Origin: Dasyornis broadbenti
Taxonomy: Eukaryota; Chordata; Aves; Passeriformes; Dasyornithidae
Reading direction: 5' to 3'
DNA: 64,000 nt
NCBI GenBank assembly: GCA_013397935.1
Contig: VZRN01001786.1
Span: forward strand, 1 to 64,000
How positions within the stretch are numbered: the stretch's first letter is position 1; every line of letters starts with the position of its first letter. Of the stretch, positions 1 to 11,278 are shown piece after piece. The notes beneath the pieces are model-generated. The model was given only the letters and a program-made list of their open reading frames with translations, did not search any database and was not told the origin of the DNA. A program made the translations under genes and the position numbers.

Positions 1-291
1 TAAATTGGGCTGAGGGGAAGGCAATTAAAAGCTGCTCCCTCCTTTGTGCCCACAGCATTCAGTGGGACAGGGACAGAGGAAGAGATATCGGTATGCTCTG
101 GGATGGACAGGAGCCCCCCACTCCCTCCCAGGCCTTCCCCACAGCCAGCACCAAAACTGCTGCCAGCTCCGGAACACCCAACTGTTGATCCTTTGTTATT
201 CCCAAAGGGAACTGTTCCCCGTGGCACAACCCAGGCCCACCCAGGCCCCTGCTGGCCTTGGAACAAATAGAGAAGCAGCTTTCTCACTCAC

Positions 292-358
292 CTGCCAGGT
301 CTCCATGTGGCCTTTGGCACGAGCAGTGAACAAATTCCAGTGTCGAAAGCTCTTGGAC
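292..358 (-). other. exon-like fragment next to the telomeric array
   Basis: Read on the minus strand, this 67-base stretch is open (one base plus 22 codons, ending HMETWQ). It is followed by a strong donor (CAG|GTGAGT) at 291-286 and preceded by AG at 360-359. That AG borders the CCCTAA array, so the polypyrimidine tract is replaced by telomere-like sequence. The translation contains FRHWNLFTARAKG, which loosely recalls the W-containing repeats of centrin-binding Sfi1 proteins; that resemblance is a guess. No partner exon is certain. It may be a gene remnant cut by the repeat array, or chance. Confidence 0.25.
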
Positions 359-362
359 CTAT

Positions 363-580
363 CCCTAACCCTAACCCTAACCCTAACACTCTAACCCTAA
401 CCGCAAACCTTAACCCTCACCCAAACAGTAAACAATAACCCTGACCCTAACCCTAAACCCTAACCCTCACTCTAACTGTAAACAATAACCCTGACCCCAA
501 CCCTAAACTCTAACCTGAACCCTAATTGTAAACAATAACCCTGACCCCAACCCTAAACCCCAACCCTCACCCTAACCCTT
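363..580. repeat. degenerate telomere-type (CCCTAA)n array with 50-bp higher-order units
   Basis: The first ~25 bases are perfect CCCTAA repeats; the rest is variants such as CCCTGA, CCCCAA and CCCTCA. From 431 the array has an exact 50-base period: units 431-480, 481-530 and 531-580 each open with AACAATAACCCTGACC, and a more diverged unit precedes them (381-430). With the C-rich strand on +, the orientation fits a left chromosome end. The decay, and unique-looking sequence on both sides, argue for a subtelomeric or interstitial relic rather than an active telomere. Confidence 0.9.
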
Positions 581-640
581 ATAGAAAAAAGATACAGGCG
601 GCACCAGCCGCACGCCACGTGTCAGGTGGCCTTTGACCCG

Positions 641-962
641 TTGAGTTTTGCAGGGTCTAAACCCTAATGTCCAAAGGCTATTGGCCTTTGCAGGGTCTAG
701 ACCCCAATGTTCAAGGGCCGTTGGCCTTTGCAGCGTCAATAGCACACGGTCAAAGCGCAGTTGGCCTTTGCAATGTTCATGTGCTGTTGACAGGTCGAGG
801 GTCCAAAACCCAATGACCAGGAGCTGTTGACTGTTGCCAGGATGCAAAGACCAACATTCTATGGGCTGTTGACAACCATCAGGGTCCAAGCCCCAATATT
901 CCATGGCCTGTTGATGGTTGCTAGGGTGCAAAGCCCAACATTCCAGGGGCTGCTGGAGAGGC
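641..962. repeat. 40-42 bp tandem satellite block
   Basis: Units starting TTGRSYTTTGCA recur at 641, 681, 721 and 761, exactly 40 bases apart. A diverged continuation starts CTGYTG at 784, 824, 866, 908 and 950, with spacings of 40, 42, 42 and 42. The best-kept units share a core like GGGTCTAAACCCTAATGTCC, so the unit itself contains a telomere-like CTAAACCCTAA. Birds are known to carry 41-42 bp satellites (the CNM and PO41 types); the period matches, but I cannot confirm the family. Open frames across this block on both strands are repeat artefacts. Confidence 0.8.
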
Positions 963-1735
963 CCTCCCCTGGCTCTCCCCCCATCCCAGCTCCCTGCTGG
1001 CCCCGGCACCTGCACCGCCACCCCCGTGTCCCCACAGCCCTTCTGCTGGGCAGCTGGGCAGGGACCTGGCTCATAACAGGGGTTCAAAGGTGCTGGTCCA
1101 GACACCACCAGTTTTAAGGCTCAGCATTCCCAAACCCACGCGCTCTTTAGGGATGCGCTTAGTTCCTGAGTCACGGGAATTCTTCTGTCTTCCCTGTCAA
1201 AGGGGAGATGTAAGAAAAGCCTCAAAAAGTTCTTGGTGGTTACAAACATTCATGGAAAGTAAAGCGTTGCATTTAGAACAGCCACACGAGGAGGCAAAAT
1301 GGTGTTTCAGGGTCTTTTCAAATTCCTACAGAGAAATGCCAGGAGTTGCAGTGTTTAAGGCTCATAAAATAGATTAAGAATCCTGATACAGCCACAAATG
1401 CTTTTTTTTCCTCTGCTCTCTGTTTGGCAATAGATCAATAGGTCTCCTAGGCATAAGAAAAGTCTTGCTGCTTACATCAAATATTCCTCACTAGGAACAG
1501 ACCTTCAAGAACCAAATGGGCTTGATTGGGAAAGCTTTGGCAGATATTTTTCAGCCTCATCTTTGAGAGCATTTGTCTGTGTCCTAGGGAGGATTTTTGT
1601 GCCCCATTTGATGGGAACTGGTTTCTGAGCAGGGCACGAATCCTCCACCGGGGAAGAGAAGGGCTGCATCTGCCTTCTCCAGGGCCCATCTCTGCAGAGA
1701 CTGAAGGTTCAGGGATGTCACTGCCAAGTTAAGGT

Positions 1736-1924
1736 TCAGAGAGCGATGCAGCTTCGAGTCTCTGCTTCCAGAACAGCAGCTTTGGGCTCCTTGAGCACAG
1801 CTGCAAAGGAGCAAGACTGCTCCTGGTGCAGGTTTGACAGCTCCTGCCTGGTCCTTGCACAGCTTTCAATGTAGTTCTGCCGGTGCTGTCGGTCTCGGGC
1901 CAGCTGTGACTGCAGCAGGGACAC
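1736..1924 (-). other. candidate coiled-coil exon with stop codon (gene remnant or last exon)
   Basis: On the minus strand a good acceptor (GTGCCCCTTTCAG, 1937-1925) leads into 62 open codons ending in TGA at 1738-1736. The peptide begins VSLLQSQLARDRQHRQ and is rich in Q, R, E, L and A, with leucines spaced as in a coiled coil; it later has KEPKAAVLEAETR. The acceptor and amino-acid composition look like real coding sequence, perhaps from a centrosomal or rootlet coiled-coil protein, but the family is unconfirmed. No neighbouring exon could be assembled. The stop may be genuine or may mark a pseudogene. Confidence 0.4.
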
Positions 1925-4695
1925 CTGAAAGGGGCACAAGCCCACACTGGCAGGAGCATCCACAGCCCCACGGTAGCGGCTGCCAGGGCAGACACAGCCT
2001 CCAAGTCCAGCCCTCACCAACACTCTGCCCTTGGGGAAGGGGAAAGGAACAGGCTCCCAAACTTCCCCCAAACAGAGCTCAGATGATCAACAAGTCCAGT
2101 TCATGGTGGGCAAAGCCTTCCCACGTACAACCCTCAGCCATCACAGGTCTAGTAGAGAGACTTCCAACAAGATTTAGGAACACAACTGTGATTCCCAAAG
2201 CAAGAACTGGGGCCACTGACCCATTTCTCCACAGGCTGTGCCTCAGCAGGAGTGATGCTGCTTCCCCGAGCCACTCGAGGGCTCTTCTACTTGAGCTGCT
2301 GGGCGGCCAGCCCAGGCATGACTGGAATTTGGTGCTTAGGGTTTTTTGGTGCTTTCTTGAAGCATTTTAGCACCCAAAGCCCCCTTTCACACCTCCCCAC
2401 TATTTAACATACAATAAAGATGCTTTTAACTTATTTTTATTTATTCCTATTTTAATTGCTTCTACTCAGTTTTACTGAGTTTTGGGGGGGGGTTGGAAGG
2501 GATTTGGGGCCTTTTTCTTGGTTTTGACATGTTTTAGTCCACAATCCCCCTTTTCAACCCTCCTTTGTTTAAATATAACTTAAATATAGCCTTAAATCTT
2601 TCATACTTATTCATATTTGTTCAATTTACATCAGTTTTGTTGAAATTTTGATGAAGTTTGGGCCCTTTTTGGGTTATTTTGGGTACCTGCACAGCTAATC
2701 CCTGAGGGGACTTTGGCTGAGGTGGGAACAGCTCATGCCCCACCTTTCGTCCCGCCCTGATTGCATAAAATACCCTTATTGCATAGAATGACCAAAAGCT
2801 TCTTTTCCCTATTTTTTGTGTGGAAAGGAATGGTAATAAGGCCACAAGACTGGTAGGTTTCCCCCACCCCTGCAGTGCCGAAATTGTGTAGGAGTGTAGC
2901 TTCCCCTAGCGGTCATTTGTTGGACATGACGCTACACCCGGAAAGCCACTTTTTTAGTGAGGTCCCCCTTAGGAAACATCAGTCCTAGGATTTGGTAGGA
3001 AACAGGAGCTTGCTAAGGCATGATCTCCCTCCATCCATATCGAACACTGCCTGCAATAATTTAATTCTACAAAGACAAGCAAATACAAAATATTTGAAAT
3101 CATTGCTGATTCTCAGTCCGGATATGTTCTGGACATATGAGTCACAGTTAATATCAAGTATTGTAGCAAATCTTAGTCAAGGCAGCCAAAAAGATAAAGA
3201 CTAGAAGCAAACGGGTTCTTGTATGGTGCAATAGCACACAGAAGATCCTGAATACACTGGGCCTCCTACTAGAATGCACAAGGCAGCCATCACCTGGGAC
3301 ATACACATAACTAATATACACTAAAAAAAAGCTCAACATATTCATGGCAACACTTCATAGAGAACAGGCGGGCATACGGACCCTCAAAATTCACCTCTAA
3401 TTTCATTACAATGATGACCAGATACCTTCAAAGTTTTGTCAACACCCAGTGACATTCGCAACGAGTGCTCTTGCACAAAGCACACATGATTTTCTTGAGC
3501 TTTGATAACGTCAGATTGAAACTCAGTTTGCTATAAAGCTCAATAAAAATCAGGAAGATATGTCTGAGCTTTTGGACCTACATTTCATTTACATACATAG
3601 CAAACTGTTAGAATAACATTTTCTGAACTGACTGTATTCCCTTACATGTTAGAAAATTGAAAAAAAAAGTTTCTTTCAGGTGATGTGTGAATAGCACTAT
3701 TAGAGTTTTAGAAGTTAGTTTTAAATGGACAGAAGAGCTTAGGTCGGACTATCTGTGTTTCCTCCAGTAACCCAATAATGAAAGACCTAATTTGCAATTC
3801 TCCTCTAAAATCTTCTCTAAACTTTGAGGTTTATTTCATTTTTGGGAGTCACAGAGGTCAGTGATGGATTAAATCCTTTTTAAGTGTTTCAAACAATTTG
3901 AAGAGACTTACTGCCTCTACATGCAAGCACTATCAGTGTCCTGTTGTCGCACTCCTACAAACACACTAACTCAGAAAATACCAAAGAAAGCATAATAAAT
4001 ATCAGTCAATATTTACATGCATAGACCAATCATCAGATTCCTTAAAAAAAAAAAAAACCAAAAACCAAACAAGGGAGACTTATTAACACAGATTAAAGGA
4101 AAAAAAACAACACAATCTTTTAGGCATAAACCATTGACAAAGTCTGGGGCTAAAACTGGATTCAGCCACACCCAGCTTCCTCTCTGAGGAGTTTAGAAAG
4201 CAAGGGGGACCTTTTTGCACCTCATGACTCAACAGCAGTGTTGGAAAACATACCAGTTTAAAAAAATTTTTATACAACTTTAGCCAGGTTTGTCCACCTT
4301 TGCCCTGGGGGAAGGGAACTGAAGCTTCTTTTCCAGGGCATTGTTTCTCTAGGTGAGGCCTGATAAGCTCAGCATCTCAACAGACTGCGAGTAGCACAGA
4401 AGATACACAAACGATAACAGCTCTGAACGGCCATCTACAAACTTCTACCCCAGCCACCAGCCCTGGCAGAGTGGGAGATATCGGGTCCGGAAAGGACTGA
4501 TAAGAAAATTGAAGAATGAAAATCTGATTAACGTCGGAGGCGAGGAGATTCAGATCCAATGGAAAACTGAATACTGGGGGTTGCTCAACTTAGAACTAAT
4601 GAAGACTGACCCAGTGCCTTTCTATGGGTTTTGACTGTATAAAGTTTGGGAGAAAATCTTGTAAAAGCACGTTTTTCATGGAATTGTTCTCTCTG
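1925..4695. other. gene-poor stretch
   Basis: No exon set with consistent splice sites and no recognised repeat could be supported here. Open frames at 1834-2370 (+) and 2621-2845 (-) lack recognisable motifs. The part from about 2400 to 2660 is T-rich. The only structure noted is the inverted repeat near 2894-2937. Confidence 0.5.
2894..2937. repeat. imperfect inverted repeat
   Basis: GTGTAGC (2894-2900) pairs with GCTACAC (2931-2937), and the inner GTCAT (2912-2916) pairs with ATGAC (2926-2930) around a 9-base loop. The left arm carries 11 extra bases between its two pairing segments. It could be a small hairpin or the core of a short DNA transposon relic; no target-site duplication was identified. 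Confidence 0.35.
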
Positions 4696-4699
4696 CACA

Positions 4700-4965
4700 C
4701 CAGGACCCATGGTTGGTGAGCTCTTCCTCGAGCAGCGTTTCGGGGGTGCAGCTCGGTCCGCCCGCACGGAGGAGCGCGGACACCGGGCTGCAGTACCGCG
4801 CTCAGGCCGAGAGGCGGCAGCAGCGCAGCGCGGGCGGCGGGGGCTCCCGAGCGGGGACCTCGTGTCAGGGCTTGGGGTCGGGGAGAGCTCCGAGGCGGGG
4901 TTTGGGCAGCGTGTGCCGACGGGTGGGAGCTTTGGAGCAGGTCTGGGTGAACCTGGGCGCCGATG
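4700..4965. promoter_or_regulatory. CpG-rich block, possible CpG island
   Basis: This ~260-base block is very GC-rich with many CpG dinucleotides, in sharp contrast to the AT-rich sequence on both sides. Such blocks in birds commonly mark promoters or first exons. Open frames run through it (an ATG at 4709 in one frame and a Ser-rich stretch in another), but neither gives a recognisable protein, and open frames are expected in GC-rich DNA. Which gene it would serve is not visible in the window. Confidence 0.45.
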
Positions 4966-5114
4966 GAAGGTCTGAGATACAGCTTAAAAGCTTCGAGGGC
5001 CTTTGCGCAGGGGTTTGCTCACGTGCTCCAGACTGCTCGCGCCTTGGGACGATGCTTGCAAAGGTCTGCAGATAGAAGCCTGTAGTTCTTGGTGACAGGG
5101 CATGGTCATTCCCT

Positions 5115-5345
5115 GATGTTCTAGGGCTATTTCCTGAAGAGAGCCTACAAGAAAGACGGAGAGAGAGTATTTACAAGAACGTGTAGTGACAGGGCAAGGA
5201 AGGATGGTTTTAAAGTGAAAGACAATAGGTTTATATTAGGTATTAAGAAGAAATTCTTTACTGAGAGGATGGTGAGACACTGACACAGGTAGCCCAGTGA
5301 AGCTGTCACTCTTCAAGGCCAAGTTCCAGCTTTGTTCCAATCCCT
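5115..5345 (+). mobile_element. CR1 LINE fragment, 3' end of the RT ORF, sense orientation
   Basis: The + strand encodes a decayed CR1 C-terminus: YFLKRAYKKDGERVFTR, then a SDRARKDGFK-like segment, then GIKKKFFTERMVRH. These match in order the conserved end of the CR1 reverse-transcriptase ORF (YLKG, SDRTRGN, IRKKFFT, RLP..V). Stop codons and substitutions show it is dead. Most other recognisable CR1 copies in the window lie in the opposite orientation. Confidence 0.85.
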
Positions 5346-8300
5346 TCCAGTAATTTTCATTGCAGTCTGCTGATACCTTGCAAAGCACTGATGTGAAAAT
5401 TTTAATTCTCCTAAAACTGCTTTAAATTGGAGTTGGGGAGAAACAGTGTTTATTCGACATAAAGCTTTAATCTTTCTTCTAGCTATCTGTCTTCCCATTT
5501 CCCCAGTTACAATTCCTGGGGTAGCACTAATTGAGCCTTACTGAAATTGATTTCTCAGCTTTATAATTTGGACAATTCTCCCACTTCCTCTTCCGTAGCC
5601 TCGGTCACTTGACAACCTGGGATAATAACTTGGTGCCTTGTAGCTTTTAAAGGATAATGCCTCATCACACACAAATATATGGGTATGTATCATACTCTGT
5701 GTTACATATACAGACTTGGCAGTACATGTTAGTGAGATACTTTCCTAATCACCAGAGGAAATTTGGTTTCTCTTGTTTGGACATGGAGGCAGCATTCCAT
5801 CAGATCTATTTGATTTGATGACTTTAGTTTCATTATGTTTGTCTGATGTCTTCAACTGCAGCCACAATAATCTAAAAACCAAGCATGGTATCTTTCTGGT
5901 TTAACAAATGCAGGTAAGATTACAAACAGAATCGTCTGAAGCAAAGCCAAGATAGACAATAAGTAACAATAGTGGCAGGGTGCAAGTGGGAGACAGAAAA
6001 AATGAACAATTAGCCTCAGTAGTTATCAGAGTTAAAGAGGATTGAACACTTACTTCCTTGTGTAGGAGATTCATCTGATACAAGGTTCTGCTAAACATGT
6101 TCACAGATCTTTTGTCATGTTATCTTTTAACATTTGCTCTATTGGCAGCATCCCTGTAACAAACAGATAAGCTTAACATTTCATTTTAACTGAGATGCTG
6201 TTGAAGTTACATATGTGCATTTTTTTTCTTTAGCATGGTGGTGGATTTTTTCCTGTTTTGTTTCCCTTAAAGGAAAGGTCCTAATACATCACTCACCATC
6301 ATGCACTAGGGGGTTAAAATTTTGGAAATATTAAATACAGCATTTTTGGTTATTAGACAGGTAGGATTATCATCTTACACTCACCTGCAACATTTTCCAT
6401 TAACCATTGTTTTTATTCTGTTTCAGTATTATTCTACTATTTGATAGTCTCTCTCAAACCCTTATATAAACATGCCTAACCCCCAGCACTCTCAGTCTTT
6501 AACTGCCTACAATGTGGATGACATTTAATGAGCTTCCAGGAACTGTAGGCCATTATTCAACCACAACCACATCTGTAGCAGAAAGAACAGTGCAGATCCT
6601 CTCAAACAAAGCTACTGGTACCTACATTCAGAAACTCCTCTTACAAAAGCCTGTATAGCACTGTTGTTCCTATTGCGTGACACTCAATGGAGCAATAGCA
6701 TACAAAAAAGCACTGGTATATTTACAGTTATTCCAGAGGTTTCATCCCACTATGGTCCTTCCAAAAGTGTTCATAGCACTGAGTTTTGTGACTAAAAAGC
6801 CACCAAGAAAACCCAAGGACCCTTCAAGCTTTAACAAGTGAGCTAGTTTACACTGATGGCCTTCTACTGGGAATGAGTACTGCTCTGTCAGAATGACCAG
6901 CACAGAAGTCCCTCCAATTGTAATTTCATTGTGAGAAGTACAATCCTTAGCCCAAGGTCCTCTACAGCTTGACACCTGTTTGAGACACTGTACGTACCTT
7001 GTGTAGAAATAAAGCTAAAGGCAGACTTTTCACAGAACAGCAACAGTGCAGGCAGTCAATCAATAATATTACTTAATGACTCATGGATCTGGGTCTCTGA
7101 AGGGTACAAAAGGCAATTCCAAAGTCAGCATGTGGTCACCCAGCAAAAAGAACCCAGGAAACCTGATGACTCCCAAACTGGCATCCTTTGTCCTCGGTTG
7201 CACCACAAGTAATCCTGGTTGGACTAGCCAGACATACACATCTTAGTCGTTGTTAAAATGCAGGTATGAAAACAAGTACGAAAGACTGATTGAAAGAAAT
7301 CTGCAGGAGAATAAGCATGACTGACTGAAATCAGTTTTATTTAAAATAAAATCACCTTACCCTTCTATACAGTCCCACATTTAGCTTTGCTATGCTCATT
7401 TTACATCAGTAGCTGCTCACAGCTGATTGTTTAAAAATTTCAAGAAAATGTAATAGTGTGTGCTTACAGAAGAATGTCAAAGGAGAGAGAGCTATTTAGG
7501 GAAGTGAGAACATGGTAAGCCTGAAATGGCTTGTCTTTTTGAGGCAATACTTTTTTCCCCTTTTGCCCAAAGGAAGGGACTTGGCACACTTAAAATTTCT
7601 GCTGTTACACCAATAACTTCTTATTCCACAGTTCACAAAGAAGAAATAACTGTTAAAACAAGTTGATTTCTCAAAACTAGCCCCGAGTATGAAATTACAG
7701 GAAATGTCCTAAACATTTGTGTACAGTGACACATGCATTGTTGTACTAATATGAGCAACCTGAACAGAGAGCCAGGAAAATTAGTATTTCTGTTTACCTG
7801 AATATGTGACACTTAGAAACCCAATTTCAAATACAGAACAGAAATTGCAGGGCTTAAAGCCCTGAAGATTTCAAGGCTTCTCAGAAAGTATTTTACACTG
7901 AACGGTAAGAAAAAAGCCAAAATCATTTGCAAAAGGCAATGTTGTTTTTGTTATTGCCAACTGCAGTGGTTTAAAAATGGTGAGGTATTTGGTACCAGTG
8001 ACCTGTTCCTTCTGTGTGTAGCCATTGGTCATGCCAATGGTTATACTGCTAAATATAAAGGATAAACTACTGCAGTTCCATTTATTAAGTAATTTGCTAA
8101 AAAAAATTCCAGAGGGAAACATTTTTATAGGACAAAAATTCTGACAGTAATGTAGTGGGATGGGACTTAGACACACTACCTACAGTGCCAAATCATGGCA
8201 CCTATCTTGCCAGTTTTCCCAACTGTAAAATACAAATTCTACTCACTATAGACACTAAGTTTTAGGGAAGAAGAAAAAAGTTTAAAAAAATAAAGTGTTC

Positions 8301-9939
8301 AAGGTAAGCTGATAGTGTTATGGATATTCTTGCTATGAAATTATGTTTTCAGGGAAACAAAATTGATAGTATTAAACCATAACATGTGATCTACCTATGC
8401 CCCTACCCCTCTTTCACAGTTAAAAGTGGCTTCAGACTTTCAGAAATAAATCCTGTCCAAAATAGTAAGCTTCTGCTGTTGAACCTGTCTCATGGTTGTA
8501 AATGACAGCTTCCACCATTACAATGGGAAGCACTTGCCCTCTTGTTTGAGAAGTTTCATTTGCCTGAAAGAAACACACAAGGCAATGAGACTCACTTAAC
8601 TCGCTAAAATGAAAATATAGGCTGATCTCTTGCCTTGGTAATAATCCTCAGGAAGTGCCTTTGTTTGATTGTCCTGTTTCCCATCTCTCCCCAAATCTTT
8701 TTCACTCTTACTCCAGCATTCTAGTGCGGGACCTAAATGGATTATGCTCTGTTTTAGCCATAGTCATGCATTCCACACTGACCAAATGCTTTCCTCCTGG
8801 AGGAACTCAAAGCAAGCACAGGATGTCCTCATAGCTAAGTAAGATGCCAGGTCACTGGTGACCAGAAATGTGTTCAGTCTGATTTGAAACTGAGCAAAGT
8901 TGTGTGGCTGTGAGTAAAGATGAGCTACAGAGGCAGCTCCGATGTACAGTACTGGGTTCTGCAGAACAGGTTTGGGTAGTTCAGGTTAATTCTATGTCAG
9001 TGACTGAGGAGAAAACCTTCCCCAAACCATGATACAGTAGCCCAGTATACTATGGGCAGGACCATAACTTGGCACTCATATATTCCAAAGAATTCTTTTT
9101 CAGAGTCAGCATCAGGCACAATTATCCAATTTTAATACACAATGAACTCCTAACTATCTAGTTACAGCCCTTCTAAACCTGTAAGTGCCTGGCTGATTGC
9201 CCCTGCTGCAAGAAAACAGAGTAAGGAAAGGGATGGAGATGCATGATAGAGCTGCGGGAAGTGCCCAGGAGAAGAGGGACCGCTGGTGTGACAGAGCTGT
9301 GGATGGCAACCACTGCTTCTGTGAGATGTATTCCCTCTCCCACAGTAGCTGCCACTCCTGATGGCAGGGTGTATCCTACTTGGCAGCAGGAACAACTGTT
9401 GGGACTTTCCAACACTGACGCAAAAACACCCCGATGGCATCTTGCTGACTCTGCAGCAGCCTCTGTCCTTGGCAGTTTCCTGCTTTGCAGACTTTTAGAG
9501 TCTCACTAGTCCACTGCCAAGGGAGCTGGAGAACTGTGGAACATTTCCTAAAACATCCTAGTTGTGCACGGCCGCAGCGTGTAGTGCTACATGATTTCCT
9601 GCTGAAAGAAGAGAATGCCTAGCTTTGAGTCAAAGGCTATGTGGACACAGATGCAAGCACTTGGTCCCAGCTGAAGTCTTGCTTTAAATTCTCAGCGTAG
9701 ATTCAGTGTTGCCAAAATTGTACAGCTATTCTAGCAGTGCTGATGCTGTTACTGTGTCCAAGGTCACACAACAAACAAGATTTGAAGGATGAAACAGTTG
9801 CTTATTACACCAGCAGATGCATCTGGAAAACACAGAAAAGCTATGGACATGTGTGATTTCTTAAAGTCCTTGGTAAATATTTTAGAGAGCATCTTGAATT
9901 TCAGTGAAGTCATTGAAATACAGTATTTATATATATGCT
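5346..9939. other. gene-poor intergenic DNA
   Basis: I found no splice-consistent exons, RNA genes or recognisable mobile elements here. The longest open frames (for example 7871-8176 on the minus strand) have no recognisable domain and are within chance expectation for AT-rich DNA. Confidence 0.5.
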
Positions 9940-10720
9940 GATTCTGTACTTTTTTACTCACTATCCCCTCCCTTTTCTTCCTTGATTTGGTCCTTGATTC
10001 TCTTAAAGCTTCCATTTCTTGTACCCCAGATCCTTCTTCTCTCTCTCATACTCATATCCCTTCCGACCATCCAAAGGCTAGGGATTCCTCCAATACCTCC
10101 TTTTGATGATATTTCCTTAAACTTCGTTCTCCTCTTCCTCAGCTTTATTCTTCTTGCCCTCTAATAAATACCAAACCATCATTCTAGTTCAGTTTTCTCC
10201 GTCCTTGACTCAACCCTAGTTTCCTTCATTTATTTTAATTTTCTTCTCTTGTAGGGGAATATTTCTCCATGAATAAGATATCAGAATGTCTGCTTTTCTT
10301 CCTCCCCATAGCCTAACTTTCCATCTTTAATTTTTCTATTTCTCTTTTGTCTCAAATGTGTCAATTTTTCATCTTCATCTCTACTTCCTGCTGTGTTCCA
10401 CCCCAATTCCTGATCTCCTTAATTCTGCTCCTTAGTCTTTCACAATTATTTGGCTTCTCTCTAATAACAGTATTTTCTTCCATCTCAAACAATTGTTTCC
10501 TTTTCCTTTCCAGCTATCACAGCATTTTCCTTGTGGTTACCAGCTCCCTGAGCACACTTTTTACAAATCTCATGCCAGTTCATTTGATACACTCCAATCG
10601 TCTCCTTTAACATTATGGATTTCACACCTTAGCTTGCTGTGCAGCCTCTCTTCACACAATTTCCCATACACCCATATTTTGGCCATCCACATAGCTAAGC
10701 CTCTTGTCCAGGCTTGTTAT
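9940..10720. other. long pyrimidine-rich stretch on the + strand
   Basis: For about 780 bases the + strand is dominated by C and T in mixed order (short runs such as TTCTTCTCTCTCTC and CTCCTCTTCCTC), without a short repeat unit. It produces hydrophobic Leu/Ser/Phe/Pro open frames on + that should not be read as membrane proteins. The cause is not evident: it could be an ageing microsatellite, an element with strand bias, or transcription-linked skew. Confidence 0.6.
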
Positions 10721-10869
10721 TTTATGTTTTATTAGGACATCATTCCTTTGCATAGGATGAACAAACACTGTCTTGTGGGCTGAGCTGAGCAAATGCTGAA
10801 CTAACAAACAAAAATGGCATTAATAGAAAATAGATCAGGAAATACTAAAAATCACTGTCACCAACTGAT

Positions 10870-11278
10870 TAATAGTGTATTTTCCTTGCAGCATTATGTT
10901 CAATTCTTTTTCCTTTATATCACAAAAGCATACAGAAGAAACTGAATGAGTTTCAGAAATGCACAACATATTCAAACTATGGTATCAGCATGAAAAGAGA
11001 CTGAAAACTCTGATATTATGTAATTCGGGGGATTATAGTATCATAAGACAAGATATTGTAGAGACATACAAAGCACTGAACAATAAAGCAAAGCAAAGCC
11101 TTGGGTGCCTTTTAATCCTAACAGTGAAAGAACCAGTGGATCTTAAATGAAGAAAGGGAATGTTTAGAACATTATTTACACAACTCGTAATTAGCACGTG
11201 AAACACATTGCTCTGAGGTACAAAAACCCAATGAGCTTTAATGGATTCTAAAAAGGAGCTGGCTTTCCTCTGCACAAA
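10870..11278 (+). mobile_element. ancient CR1/L3-like LINE 3' end
   Basis: The order of decayed motifs follows the 3' end of CR1/L3-type LINEs. First comes a segment like 'tcaattctttttcctttatatc', then a frame with KRLKTLILCNSGDYSIIRQDIVETYKALN, corresponding to the conserved RL..LGLF...RRLRGD.IE.YKI.N. Last is a 3' part resembling 'gtggaactc..ttcaaaaagg'. It is more diverged than the other CR1 copies, so it probably predates modern birds. Family assignment rests on recognition by eye. Confidence 0.6.

Noticed and set aside
572..1108. 178-codon minus-strand open frame with repeated 13-residue motifs
   Set aside because: It runs through the 40-42 bp satellite and the telomeric array border; the repeated peptides come from the DNA repeat.
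1834..2370. 178-codon plus-strand open frame
   Set aside because: No recognisable domain, no supporting splice or promoter signals, and it overlaps antisense the better-supported minus exon.
10347..10735. Hydrophobic Leu/Ser/Phe-rich open frames suggesting membrane proteins
   Set aside because: Produced by the pyrimidine-rich tract; no start context, domain or conservation evidence.
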